Source: Polynucleobacter tropicus
GTDB lineage: Bacteria > Pseudomonadota > Gammaproteobacteria > Burkholderiales > Burkholderiaceae
Assembly: GCF_013307225.1 (NCBI RefSeq)
Contig: NZ_CP028942.1
Coordinates: 248,001 to 312,000, forward strand
Direction of reading: 5' to 3'
DNA length: 64,000 nucleotides
Positions 27,012 through 35,471 of the stretch are shown here, in pieces (the stretch's first letter is position 1; the number at the start of each line of letters is the position of its first letter). Under the pieces are notes generated by a model. It was given only the letters and a program-made list of their open reading frames with translations, did no database searches and was not told the origin of the DNA. Position numbers and translations under genes: made by a program.

Positions 27012-27325
27012 AAGCTCAGTACTTTAGCTGAATTACAAACCCTAATTCGCTTAACTAACCTGTGGATAACTCTGTGTAAAACTTTTCCATACATGTTCTG
27101 TAAGTGCTTGATTGTTGGTGAATGAGATTAATAAGCGCTAAAACTACCTTATGTTGCTAATGAAAATTATCCTTATAAATCAATTATTTATAAAATACCT
27201 GTTGGATTTATGAGACGCTTTGGGTCAGTAATTACTTACTTATTCGAATTAAACCTTGGGCGAATGGGTTTCTGTGGATAGTTATTGCCGCCAAAGCCTG
27301 ATGCTTGTGTGAATAAAGAGAAAAA
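27012..27325. other. Divergent intergenic region with four DnaA-box-like 9-mers
   Basis: This 314-base gap separates minus-strand exbB from plus-strand xseA. Four 9-mers read on the minus strand fit or nearly fit TTWTNCACA: TTATCCACA (27061-27069), TTTTACACA (27073-27081), CTATCCACA (27273-27281, one mismatch) and TTATTCACA (27308-27316). Between the pairs lies an AT-rich stretch (about 27140-27200) with an 8-bp palindrome, TTATAAAT at 27173-27180 and its complement at 27186-27193. Neither dnaA nor dnaN is in the window, so origin function is not claimed. The promoters of exbB and xseA must also be here. Confidence 0.5.
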
Positions 27326-28540
27326 ATGTCGGAAATATCAAGAGAAATTCTGTCTGTTGGGGACCTAAACCGCGCCATTGCTCAATCTCTGGAGGATCGG
27401 TTCGATACCGTTTGGGTGAGCGGGGAGATTTCGAACTTTAAGGCTTATGACAGCGGGCATTGGTATTTTTCTCTTAAGGATGAAGAGGGTCAGATTCGCT
27501 GTGTGATGTTCAGGGGTCGCAATGGGCAGGTTGGATTTATGCCCCAGTCTGGTGATTTAGTGGAAGTAAGCGCCGGTCTTGGAATGTATGTACCCAGGGG
27601 GGACGTTCAGCTTACCATTCAAACTTTGCGACGCGCAGGCATGGGTGGTTTATATGAGGCCTTCCTTAAGCTCAAAGCAAAACTTGCGAAAGAAGGTTTA
27701 TTTGACGAAGATCGCAAACGCGAGATTCCGAGTCATCCAAGATCAATTGGCATCATCACATCGCCACAAGCAGCAGCCTTAAAAGATGTACTCAGCACAT
27801 TAGCAAGACGTGCGCCTCATATACCAGTTGTAATCTACCCAACCTTGGTGCAAGGTCCAGAAGCGCCAGCTGGAATTATTTCAGCATTAAAAAATGCCGA
27901 AAAGGAGAATGCCGTCGATGTGATTTTGTTGGTTCGTGGCGGTGGCAGCATTGAAGACTTGTGGGCATTTAATGATGAGCAATTAGCATATGCAATAGCG
28001 CACTCAGCAATCCCAGTTGTTAGTGGCGTTGGGCACGAAACCGATTTCACCATTGCGGATTTTGTAGCAGATCTGCGTGCTCCAACGCCCACGGGGGCTG
28101 CAGAGCTGGCAGCGCCACGTAGAGATCAAATATTGCAAGAACTAGATGCCATCTTTCAGGCATTGCTGCAACGAATTAACCAACGCATCGAGCGTGAAGC
28201 GCAAACATTAGATCAGTTGGCACTAAGACTAAGCCATGCATTACCTAATCCCGATCGTATGCGAGAGCAAATCACTGGTTTGCAACAACGCATTAATCAG
28301 GCTTGGTCGGTACGCATAGAAAGTTGGAAACGTAATCATACCCACTACCAGTTGCAACTTGAGATGCTCAACCCACAAAGAACGCTTGAGCGTGGCTATG
28401 CTGTAATTTTGAGGCAAGAAAAAAATTCATTATTTGCGCTACGTAACTCTAATGAACTACATGTTCATCAGAATTATCAGGTGCGACTAGCAGAAGGGCA
28501 GGCAGTAATCGAGGTGTCCCGAGTTGACACAGAATTATGA
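27326..28540 (+). CDS. xseA: Exodeoxyribonuclease VII large subunit
   Basis: XseA with XseB degrades single-stranded DNA. The protein is 404 residues. It has an N-terminal OB-fold ([25 protein letters not shown]), the catalytic domain with [34 protein letters not shown] and [23 protein letters not shown], and a C-terminal coiled coil ending LERGYAVI. xseB is not adjacent. It is the first plus-strand gene after the strand switch at the DnaA-box region. Confidence 0.97.
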   Translation: MSEISREILSVGDLNRAIAQSLEDRFDTVWVSGEISNFKAYDSGHWYFSLKDEEGQIRCVMFRGRNGQVGFMPQSGDLVEVSAGLGMYVPRGDVQLTIQTLRRAGMGGLYEAFLKLKAKLAKEGLFDEDRKREIPSHPRSIGIITSPQAAALKDVLSTLARRAPHIPVVIYPTLVQGPEAPAGIISALKNAEKENAVDVILLVRGGGSIEDLWAFNDEQLAYAIAHSAIPVVSGVGHETDFTIADFVADLRAPTPTGAAELAAPRRDQILQELDAIFQALLQRINQRIEREAQTLDQLALRLSHALPNPDRMREQITGLQQRINQAWSVRIESWKRNHTHYQLQLEMLNPQRTLERGYAVILRQEKNSLFALRNSNELHVHQNYQVRLAEGQAVIEVSRVDTEL

Positions 28541-28583
28541 TTTTTGAAATTTGGTGAGCCCACATATTTTTTAGCTGATCGGA

Positions 28584-28619
28584 TGGTTATTATACAAATA
28601 AATTTAAGTATAATAACCA
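28584..28619. promoter_or_regulatory. 12-bp palindrome immediately upstream of the nucleotidyltransferase-fold gene
   Basis: Arms at 28584-28595 and 28608-28619 are perfectly complementary (TGGTTATTATAC and its complement) with a 12-base AT-only spacer. The repeat ends one base before the GTG at 28621 and contains TATAAT-like sequence (GTATAATAAC). It looks like an operator overlapping a promoter or start. Confidence 0.6.
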
Positions 28620-28620
28620 G

Positions 28621-29670
28621 GTGAAAAGCAATCTTTACACCCCTCTTTCTTTGGTTGCACAAACAGCTTATGGCGAGCTACAAGATCAATTACGTATTCA
28701 GGGTATTGATCGTCTCAGAGCTCTTCCGGGTGCATTTCATAAGCAAACGCAAAAAGGAAAGCCTTATATTTATTATGGATATCGTGACATTGATGGTATT
28801 GGCAGAATGGCATATGTCGGGCCAGAGGATCAGCGGGTGTTGGAGTTAATAAGAAAACATCAAGAATTAAAGTCGAGTGATCTGCCGGAAAAAATTAAGA
28901 AACAGGCGAAGTCAGCTGAAGTGCTTGGATGTACAGGTACTTTGACTAAGCATTTTCGGGTTATAAACCGCCTTGAGCAGTATGGATTTTTTCACTCTGG
29001 CGGTATTTTGATTGGCACACATGCATTTTTAGCAATGGGCAATATGTTGGGCGTCAAATGGGGGGTCTCTAATTTGACAATGGATGTAGATTTTGCTCAT
29101 GCAGGCAGGAATGTATCTATTGCGCTGGGGGCTAATGTCAAGATTTCAGTACATGATGCACTTAATTCTTTGGAGATGGGCTTGCTGCCCATCACCGAAT
29201 TCTCGGGAAAAACTGGTGCTCAATATAGAAATCCAGCTGACCCTGAATTGCGTTTAGATTTTGTGACGCCACAAACTCGTAGCGGGGGAACTGTCATTCT
29301 GTCCGAAATGGGGTTGGCTCTAGAGTGTTTAAAATTTATGGAGTTTTCACTGGTAGACACGACACAAGCTGTGTTGTTGTCAAAAGAAGGGGCATGTATT
29401 GTCAATATTCCAGCTCCAGAACGTTATGCAGTGCATAAATTAATTGTTTACGGCGAGCGACCAGTGAGTGACAAAGTCAAAGCCAATAAGGATTTGGGGC
29501 AAGCAGCTGCTATTTTTAAGGTGCTTTTTGATAATGGTAATGTTGATCTCATCAGAATCGCATGGAGTGATGCGGCTTCACGTGGTCCCGGCTGGTTAAG
29601 GCGCTTGAATCAAGGTAAAGAGGCTCTCTTAAAGCGCTATCCAGAATTGTTAGAAATCGCACATGATTAG
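28621..29670 (+). CDS. GSU2403-family nucleotidyltransferase-fold protein, GTG start
   Basis: A 349-residue protein. The middle part has GGILIGTHAFLAMGNMLG followed by LTMDVDFA, the G...D-x-D signature of nucleotidyltransferase-fold proteins of the NTP_transf_8 type. A YxYYGYRDIDG stretch lies in the N-terminal part and an ERYAVHKLIVYGER helix near residue 268. Related folds act as toxins (MenA/AbiEii type) or tRNA/protein modifiers, but the function of this family is not known to me. A palindrome sits directly upstream and a YefM-type antitoxin gene 49 bases downstream. There is no sign of truncation. Confidence 0.75.
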   Translation: MKSNLYTPLSLVAQTAYGELQDQLRIQGIDRLRALPGAFHKQTQKGKPYIYYGYRDIDGIGRMAYVGPEDQRVLELIRKHQELKSSDLPEKIKKQAKSAEVLGCTGTLTKHFRVINRLEQYGFFHSGGILIGTHAFLAMGNMLGVKWGVSNLTMDVDFAHAGRNVSIALGANVKISVHDALNSLEMGLLPITEFSGKTGAQYRNPADPELRLDFVTPQTRSGGTVILSEMGLALECLKFMEFSLVDTTQAVLLSKEGACIVNIPAPERYAVHKLIVYGERPVSDKVKANKDLGQAAAIFKVLFDNGNVDLIRIAWSDAASRGPGWLRRLNQGKEALLKRYPELLEIAHD

Positions 29671-29719
29671 CCCAGTCATAAGACATGCATCATTCGCTCC
29701 TTTATGACACTAGAAAAAA

Positions 29720-29962
29720 ATGACAACGATAAATGTAAGTAAGGCGAGAGCGGATCTTAATCGCCTTCTTGATCAGGCAGTCAAATCACGCAAGCCAATT
29801 ATGATTTGTGGCAAGCGAGCGAATGGTGTGTTGATATCTGAAGAAGATTGGAGTGCAATTCAGGAGACTTTATTTCTTTTGGGAATTCCGGATATGCGTA
29901 AATCAATTAAAGATGCAATAAGTGAGCCACTTTCTAGAGGTAAAAGTACCATCAAGTGGTAA
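29720..29962 (+). CDS. YefM/Phd-family antitoxin without a recognisable cognate toxin
   Basis: The 80-residue protein starts MTTINVSKARADLNRLLDQAV and has PIMICGKRANGVLISEEDW, the Phd/YefM DNA-binding fold, and a C-terminal tail KDAISEPLSRGKSTIKW that would wrap the toxin. The usual YoeB partner should follow directly, but only 116 bases remain before murB. The nearest candidate partner is the upstream nucleotidyltransferase-fold gene. A purine-rich stretch precedes the ATG. Confidence 0.85.
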   Translation: MTTINVSKARADLNRLLDQAVKSRKPIMICGKRANGVLISEEDWSAIQETLFLLGIPDMRKSIKDAISEPLSRGKSTIKW

Positions 29963-30078
29963 CTTAAAAGTTTGTTTACTATGAATGCGTCTTTAAAGAT
30001 AAGAAAAAATCAGCGCAGCTAGCCTGAAAGAAAAAAGCAGTTCGCATCCTGGGGATATGCACACACTGCGATAAGGCT

Positions 30079-31116
30079 CTAAAAAATATTAGGCTCTATT
30101 TCCAGCTTGACGCCAAATTTACCGTGCACTGCATCTTGAATGCACTTTGCAAGACCTAGAATATCTTGTGCAGTTCCACCGCCATGGTTAACTAGAACTA
30201 GGGCTTGATTTTCATAGACGCCAACATTGCCCATGCGTTGCCCCTTAAGCCCGCATTGATCAATTAGCCAGCCGGCAGCCAACTTACGCTGATTGTCAGT
30301 ATCTGGGTACGAGATAAGCTCAGGGTGCTTCAGAATCAAGGTCTCGTATTGTTCGTTAGGAACAATAGGATTCTGAAAAAAGCTACCAGCATTGCCAATA
30401 AGTTTGGGGTCAGGAAGTTTCTGGGTTCGTATTGCGCAAACAGCAGAAAAGATATCTTTTGCAGTAGGCGAAGAGTTATGGAGAAATTGTTTTGCAAGAT
30501 CGGCATATTGAATGCGCGGCTGCCATTGCTTGGGAATGTCAAAAACAACTTTACTCACAATAAAGCGATTGGGCTGTTGTTTGAAGTAGCTATTACGATA
30601 AGCAAAGCAGCAATCTTGTTTAGACAAAGCCACAAACCTCTGCTCTTTGGTGTCAAATGCTTCAACCATTTGAATGTATTCAACCACCTCAGTTCCATAA
30701 GCGCCAATATTTTGAATGGGTGCAGCCCCAACAGTGCCCGGTATCAACGCTAGGTTTTCTAGACCACAAAAATCATGATCTAGGGTCCAAGACACAAATT
30801 CATGCCAATTGACGCCACTACCGACAGCGATAGTAGTGATATCCAAATTGGAGCCAATGACTTCAACCCCAGGAATATTGATGAGCAATGTTGCCCCCGG
30901 TAGTACTTTGGGCAGAATTACATTACTTCCACCTCCGAGTACGCGCCATGGCAATTTCTTTGCAGCAATTTCTTGCATTACAGCTGGAATTTGTTCGGCA
31001 ATCGTAATTTCAAAAGCAAGTTCAGCTTTAGCGTCAAACCCGAAGGTATTGCGACTCTTCAGATCAAGATTTGCACTTGATTTAGCGGCGGAGATCAAAT
31101 TCTGGGAAGATGTCAT
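30079..31116 (-). CDS. murB: UDP-N-acetylenolpyruvoylglucosamine reductase
   Basis: MurB is an FAD enzyme that reduces UDP-GlcNAc-enolpyruvate to UDP-MurNAc in peptidoglycan synthesis. The 345 residues match the type I (E. coli-like) length. FAD-binding GGGSNVILP is at 61-69, IPGTVGAAPIQNIGAYG near 124-140, the catalytic serine in GNAGSFFQNP, and the C-terminal glutamate in LEIEPNIF. It is divergent from yajQ. Confidence 0.97.
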   Translation of the reverse strand: MTSSQNLISAAKSSANLDLKSRNTFGFDAKAELAFEITIAEQIPAVMQEIAAKKLPWRVLGGGSNVILPKVLPGATLLINIPGVEVIGSNLDITTIAVGSGVNWHEFVSWTLDHDFCGLENLALIPGTVGAAPIQNIGAYGTEVVEYIQMVEAFDTKEQRFVALSKQDCCFAYRNSYFKQQPNRFIVSKVVFDIPKQWQPRIQYADLAKQFLHNSSPTAKDIFSAVCAIRTQKLPDPKLIGNAGSFFQNPIVPNEQYETLILKHPELISYPDTDNQRKLAAGWLIDQCGLKGQRMGNVGVYENQALVLVNHGGGTAQDILGLAKCIQDAVHGKFGVKLEIEPNIF

Positions 31117-31241
31117 GCCACAATCTTATTCGAATGCGTGCTGGAAGCGCAGATAATTGCAAAATACCAGGAATATTCAGAGAAATACTGTAAAAATATT
31201 AAACAAAAATATCAATTTAAGAATAAACAAAGGAGTAGAAG

Positions 31242-31727
31242 ATGCCCTCATTTGACGTAGTTTGTGAACCAGATATGGTTGAGCTTAAGAATGCTATCGA
31301 GCAATCTAATAAAGAAATTGCCAATCGCTTTGACTTTAAGGGTTCAGATAGCCGCGTAGAGCAAAAGGATGAAGCTTTGATTTTGTTTGCTGATGATGAA
31401 TTTAAGCTGGGTCAGGTGCGCGATGTGTTGATTGGCAAGATGGCAAAGCGTAATGTAGATGTGCGTTATTTGAAAGATGACAAAACAGAAACGATTGGCG
31501 GCGATAAGCGCAAGCAAACCATGAAAATTCAAAAAGGTATTACATCGGAGTTATCTAAAAAAGTGGTGCGCATTATTAAAGACAGTAAGCTAAAAGTTCA
31601 GGCCAGCATTCAAGGTGATGCGGTGCGTGTGACCGGTGCTAAGCGTGATGATTTGCAAGCCACAATGGCTTTGTTAAAGAAAGATGTAACCGAGGCACCC
31701 TTAGGCTTCAATAATTTCCGTGACTAA
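31242..31727 (+). CDS. yajQ: YajQ family nucleotide-binding protein
   Basis: The 161-residue protein begins [11 protein letters not shown] and has [26 protein letters not shown] and [28 protein letters not shown], all conserved in the YajQ/UPF0234 family. Members bind nucleotides, and in Xanthomonas a homologue binds cyclic di-GMP. A strong AAGGAG box precedes the ATG. Its stop overlaps the xerD start by eight bases. Confidence 0.97.
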   Translation: MPSFDVVCEPDMVELKNAIEQSNKEIANRFDFKGSDSRVEQKDEALILFADDEFKLGQVRDVLIGKMAKRNVDVRYLKDDKTETIGGDKRKQTMKIQKGITSELSKKVVRIIKDSKLKVQASIQGDAVRVTGAKRDDLQATMALLKKDVTEAPLGFNNFRD

Positions 31728-32643
31728 TGGTTCACTAGCGATAGCGCCAGCAAGTGAGGAGGCAATTGAGCGCTTCTGTGATGCTTGCTGGTTGGAGGAT
31801 GGTCTGGCAAAAAATAGCTTGTCGGCCTATCGCAGGGATTTATTGTTGTTGGCCCAGTGGCTTTATAAAGACGCTGGCATCGATTTGTATGCTGTTCAAG
31901 AAAAAGATCTCACTGCCTACATAGCCTATCGTCGTGCAGACAAGGCGACTACAGCCAATCGTAGGCTGACGGTATTTAAGCGTTTTTATCGACACGCCTT
32001 GCGCATGAACCTAGTAAAAAGTGATCCTTGTATTGGCTTGCGAGCGGCTAAGCAAGCATTACGCTTTCCCAAGACTTTGAGTGAAGACCAGGTTACTGCA
32101 TTACTCAATGCGCCTGATATTGAAACGCCGTTGGGGTTACGTGATCGGACGATGTTGGAGTTAATGTATGCCAGTGGTTTGCGTGTCTCAGAAATTGTGT
32201 CGCTGAAAACGGTCTCGCTTGGCTTAAATGAGGGCGTTGTTCGAGTAGTAAATGGTAAGGGTGGCAAAGAACGTTTAGTACCTTTTGGTGGTGAGGCAGG
32301 GCAATGGTTGAGACGCTATTTTGCACAGGCACGCACGCCGTTATTAGAGGGCAAATCAAGCGATGTCGTTTTTGTCGGGCGCCATACGGGAGCTGCACTC
32401 ACGAGGCAAGCTTTTTGGGCCCTGATTAAGCGTTATGCAACGCTAGCCAATATTCCAGTTTCTCTCTCTCCTCATACTTTGAGACATGCCTTTGCAACCC
32501 ATTTACTCAATCACGGAGCAGATTTGAGGGTGGTGCAGCTATTGTTAGGGCATGCAGACATATCCACTACGCAGATATATACCCACGTTGCAAGGGAGCG
32601 CCTCAAATCGATCCACCAGCAGCATCATCCGCGTGGCGCCTGA
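31720..32643 (+). CDS. xerD: Site-specific tyrosine recombinase XerD, GTG start
   Basis: XerD with XerC resolves chromosome dimers at dif. The 307 residues have the N-terminal SAM-like domain ([25 protein letters not shown]) and the catalytic set: Arg in ASGLRVSEI near 155, Lys in [15 protein letters not shown] near 252, His in [13 protein letters not shown] and the nucleophile Tyr near 286. The GTG start overlaps yajQ. The housekeeping context argues against a phage integrase. No dif site was identified. Confidence 0.94.
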   Translation: MTNGSLAIAPASEEAIERFCDACWLEDGLAKNSLSAYRRDLLLLAQWLYKDAGIDLYAVQEKDLTAYIAYRRADKATTANRRLTVFKRFYRHALRMNLVKSDPCIGLRAAKQALRFPKTLSEDQVTALLNAPDIETPLGLRDRTMLELMYASGLRVSEIVSLKTVSLGLNEGVVRVVNGKGGKERLVPFGGEAGQWLRRYFAQARTPLLEGKSSDVVFVGRHTGAALTRQAFWALIKRYATLANIPVSLSPHTLRHAFATHLLNHGADLRVVQLLLGHADISTTQIYTHVARERLKSIHQQHHPRGA

Positions 32644-32696
32644 TTTAAAAAGACTCCTAAGATATCAATATTCTCAAAAGTGATTAAGATGACGCT

Positions 32697-33329
32697 ATGA
32701 CCTTTACCCTAGACCTTTTATTAATTCTGGTTGCGTATCTGATTGGCTCGATTTCATTTGCGGTGGTAGTGAGCAAGTGCATGAGACTGCCTGACCCCCA
32801 TTCCTATGGTTCTGGTAATCCAGGCGCCACCAATGTGTTGCGCACTGGCAATAAAGTGGCTGCAGGCCTTACGTTTTTGGGCGATGCTTTAAAAGGTTTT
32901 CTAGCCGTTGTTTTGGCAAGGGCTATTTTGGGTGATCCGCCCATGAATGTGTATTTACATTCATGGGCACTTTGCGGTGTAGTGATCGCTGTATTTCTTG
33001 GGCACCTTTTCCCGGTGTTTCATGGATTTAAGGGTGGCAAAGGTGTCGCAACAGCTTGCGGTATTTTGTTTGGCATTAATCCCATTTTAGGCATAGCCAC
33101 TTTGAGTACTTGGATTATTGTGGCGGTGTTTCTTAGATATTCTTCTTTAGCTGCTTTGGCTGCCGCCGTCTTTGGCCCGATCTATTTTGTTTTTTTATTT
33201 GGCTTTGAGCCAATGGCTATTGCTCTAGCAGCAGTTTGCATACTGCTCATTTGGCGTCACAAAAGTAATATTCAAAATTTACTCAATGGCACTGAGAGTC
33301 GCATTGGTTCTAAAAAGAGCAAAGCCTAA
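32697..33329 (+). CDS. plsY: Glycerol-3-phosphate acyltransferase (acyl-phosphate type)
   Basis: PlsY transfers an acyl group from acyl-phosphate to glycerol 3-phosphate, the first step of phospholipid synthesis. The 210-residue integral membrane protein has about five hydrophobic segments. The three family motifs are [23 protein letters not shown] (with the [11 protein letters not shown] context) and [17 protein letters not shown]. Confidence 0.97.
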   Translation: MTFTLDLLLILVAYLIGSISFAVVVSKCMRLPDPHSYGSGNPGATNVLRTGNKVAAGLTFLGDALKGFLAVVLARAILGDPPMNVYLHSWALCGVVIAVFLGHLFPVFHGFKGGKGVATACGILFGINPILGIATLSTWIIVAVFLRYSSLAALAAAVFGPIYFVFLFGFEPMAIALAAVCILLIWRHKSNIQNLLNGTESRIGSKKSKA

Positions 33330-33377
33330 CAAATGCCTCTTAAATAATAGATAAGAAAAAAGGTTGAGGAGACACCG

Positions 33378-33749
33378 ATGACGATTGCCTATGCCTGTAT
33401 TTTATTGATGGGTTTATTTCCTTATGTCGCAGCTGGTATTGCTAAAAAAGATTTTGAACAATATGACAACAGCATGCCAAGACAATGGCTAGCCAAGCAA
33501 ACTGGTTTTAGAGCAAGGGCTAATGCCGCCCAAGCGAATTTATTTGAATCGCTGCCACTGTTTTTTGCTGCCGTCATCATCGCTTCGATAAGCCATGCGC
33601 CACAAACAAAAATTGATCTTCTAGCAGTTGGTTTTATGATTGCCCGCATTGCCTATCTCATTTGCTATGTCGCTAATTGGCCAACTGCTCGATCGATCGT
33701 GTGGTTGTTAGGCCTTCTTTGCGTGATCACCATCTTCTTTCAGATCTAA
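33378..33749 (+). CDS. MAPEG-family membrane protein
   Basis: The 123-residue protein has four hydrophobic segments and the MAPEG pattern: QTGFRARANAAQANLFESLPLFFAAVI and a later ARIAYLICYVANWPTARSIVWLLGLL. Bacterial relatives are loosely linked to glutathione or eicosanoid-type metabolism, but a specific activity cannot be assigned. A strong GAGGAG box lies before the ATG. It stands between plsY and folE. Confidence 0.88.
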   Translation: MTIAYACILLMGLFPYVAAGIAKKDFEQYDNSMPRQWLAKQTGFRARANAAQANLFESLPLFFAAVIIASISHAPQTKIDLLAVGFMIARIAYLICYVANWPTARSIVWLLGLLCVITIFFQI

Positions 33750-33763
33750 AGTAAATCATCAAC

Positions 33764-34561
33764 ATGACTACGAAAAAAACAATTCATCAAGCGCCAAAAA
33801 AAGTGGCCGCTAAGAGAAGTGCTTCAGCCAAATCGGTTGTTAAGAAAGATTTAGCTAAAAAATTGGTAGCAAAAAAAGACGATGCAGGAACGCCACTTTC
33901 AGTGGTGATTCGCCGCCGTATTGAAGCTCAAAATGCCCGCTTTCATGCCAATGACAATATTGCTGCATTTATTGAACCTGGCGAGTTAGAGGGTTTGATT
34001 GATGAAGTTGCCCAGAAGATGCAAGGCGTGTTGGAGAGTTTGGTGATTGATACAGAAAATGATCACAACACCAAAAACACCAGTAGACGTGTGGCCAAAA
34101 TGTATGTGCAAGAGGTGTTTAATGGTCGCTACGTTGATCAGCCAACCTTAACTAAATTTCCCAATGTCAGTCGCCTTAATGAATTGATGATCATTGGGCC
34201 AATTACGGTGCGCAGTGCTTGCTCTCATCATCTATGCCCCATTATGGGCAGAATCTGGATCGGAGTGCTGCCGAACAAAGGCTCGGCACTGATTGGCTTA
34301 TCTAAATACTCACGATTAACTGAATGGGTCATGTGTAGGCCACAGATTCAGGAAGAGGCCGTAGTTGAATTGGCTGATATGTTAGAGAAAAAAATTAAGC
34401 CCATTGGCGTGGCAGTAGTGATGGATGCAGATCACTTTTGTATGCAGTGGCGCGGTGTGAAAGATCGTGATTCGAAAATGATTAATAGCGTGATGCGTGG
34501 CGCATTTTTGAGGGACTCTAACTTACGTCGTGAGTTCTTGGCTTTAATAGACCGAAAGTAA
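33764..34561 (+). CDS. folE: GTP cyclohydrolase I with a lysine/alanine-rich N-terminal extension
   Basis: FolE opens GTP to dihydroneopterin triphosphate, the first step of folate synthesis. The catalytic domain is recognisable by TSRRVAKMYVQEVFNGRY, zinc-site residues in SACSHHLCPI (near 151-160) and HFCMQWRGV, plus VIGLSK-like ALIGLSKYSR. The first 45 or so residues are Lys/Ala/Ser-rich (KKVAAKRSASAKSVVKKD), like histone H1-type tails, and are not part of the fold. Total 265 residues against roughly 190-220 for typical FolE. Confidence 0.93.
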   Translation: MTTKKTIHQAPKKVAAKRSASAKSVVKKDLAKKLVAKKDDAGTPLSVVIRRRIEAQNARFHANDNIAAFIEPGELEGLIDEVAQKMQGVLESLVIDTENDHNTKNTSRRVAKMYVQEVFNGRYVDQPTLTKFPNVSRLNELMIIGPITVRSACSHHLCPIMGRIWIGVLPNKGSALIGLSKYSRLTEWVMCRPQIQEEAVVELADMLEKKIKPIGVAVVMDADHFCMQWRGVKDRDSKMINSVMRGAFLRDSNLRREFLALIDRK

Positions 34562-34599
34562 GTAGATCGTTAGCAAGTAGACTATAAGTAAGACCCACC

Positions 34600-34830
34600 A
34601 TGAATCGCCTCCGCAATATTTTGTTTTGCTATCGTTTGCTCATGCTCGTTGTAGTTATGAGTCTTTGCGCTTGCGCTTCAATACCTGATCAAAACGTAGA
34701 CTTGGCTAAAAATAATCTGACTAGCTTTAAAAAGGATCTAAAAGAGTGTAAGGAAGATTACCCTGAAACAGGATCTGGGGTTCATGTGCGCCAGTGGGAA
34801 GGGTGCATGAACTTAAAAGGCTGGAAATAG
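34600..34830 (+). CDS. Small putative lipoprotein
   Basis: The 76-residue product has an N-terminal hydrophobic stretch and a lipobox LCAC, with Cys25 as the likely acylated residue. The mature part of about 50 residues is polar, with KKDLKECKEDYPETG and a second cysteine in EGCMNLKGWK. I do not recognise the family. It may be transcribed from the folE region, with 38 bases between. Its role cannot be named. Confidence 0.7.
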   Translation: MNRLRNILFCYRLLMLVVVMSLCACASIPDQNVDLAKNNLTSFKKDLKECKEDYPETGSGVHVRQWEGCMNLKGWK

Positions 34831-34852
34831 TCTTTTCCTGGGCCAATATTCC

Positions 34853-34867
34853 TGAGAACAATTCTCA
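34853..34867. promoter_or_regulatory. Fur-box-like 7-1-7 palindrome upstream of HiPIP
   Basis: TGAGAAC-A-ATTCTCA resembles the Fur 7-1-7 element with a single mismatch between the arms. It lies 145 bases before the HiPIP ATG and 23 bases after the lipoprotein stop. It could equally be a chance palindrome. Confidence 0.35.
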
Positions 34868-35011
34868 ACTATATTGTCTTATAAATCAGCTAGTTAGAAG
34901 CCTGCTAGCAAGTCCAAACTATCTCCACTATGATCACAGCTAGTTTTTAAGGATGTGCATTAGTCGTTGTGCTTGTGCATATAGTTTGCTGTTTTATCTT
35001 TTGGAGAATCC

Positions 35012-35320
35012 ATGAAAAATAGTCGTCGCCAATTTATGATTTTGTCTGCTGCTGGTGCCTGTACTTTGGCCCTAAATGGCAAAGTGCAAGCTCAAGCTAT
35101 GGTTGCTGAAACCGATCCTCAAGCTGCGGCATTAGGCTATAAAGCTGATGCTACCAAGGTAGATAAGGCAAAGTATGCAAAATACGCTGCTGGTCAAGAG
35201 TGCGATAACTGCGCCTTGTTCCAAGGCAAAGCAGGCGCTGCTGCTGGTGGCTGTTCCTTGTTTGCTGGTAAGCAAGTAGCGGGTAAGGGCTGGTGCTCTG
35301 CTTACGCTAAAAAAGCCTAA
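35012..35320 (+). CDS. High-potential iron-sulfur protein (HiPIP), Tat-exported
   Basis: HiPIPs are periplasmic 4Fe-4S electron carriers. The 102-residue precursor has a twin-arginine leader (SRRQFMILSAAG), cleaved near AQA at residues 27-29. The cluster ligands are Cys64, Cys67, Cys81 and Cys95 (C-x2-C-x13-C-x13-C). The small size and Ala/Lys-rich mature part are typical. A GGAG ribosome binding site precedes the ATG. A terminator follows at 35357. Confidence 0.94.
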   Translation: MKNSRRQFMILSAAGACTLALNGKVQAQAMVAETDPQAAALGYKADATKVDKAKYAKYAAGQECDNCALFQGKAGAAAGGCSLFAGKQVAGKGWCSAYAKKA

Positions 35321-35356
35321 GGATTGACTCAGTAGCCCTAAAATTGGCTGATTGTT

Positions 35357-35384
35357 AAAAGCCGCTCTCTTGAGTGGCTTTTTT
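35357..35384 (+). terminator. Rho-independent terminator after HiPIP
   Basis: An 11-bp stem (35357-35367 with 35372-35382, one G-T pair) with a 4-base loop, followed by further T residues to 35384. It lies 36 bases past the HiPIP stop. Confidence 0.85.
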
Positions 35385-35471
35385 ATCGCCTATTTTTGCC
35401 CTGTAATAAATGCTGGCTCAAGCATCACTTCCTTTATCCTTGTAGGCATCTAAGACTGCATACATATATTT

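Noticed and set aside
31720..32643. Tyrosine recombinase as a mobile-element integrase
   Set aside because: The protein matches XerD throughout and sits in a stable housekeeping context (yajQ, plsY) with no attachment sites or phage genes.
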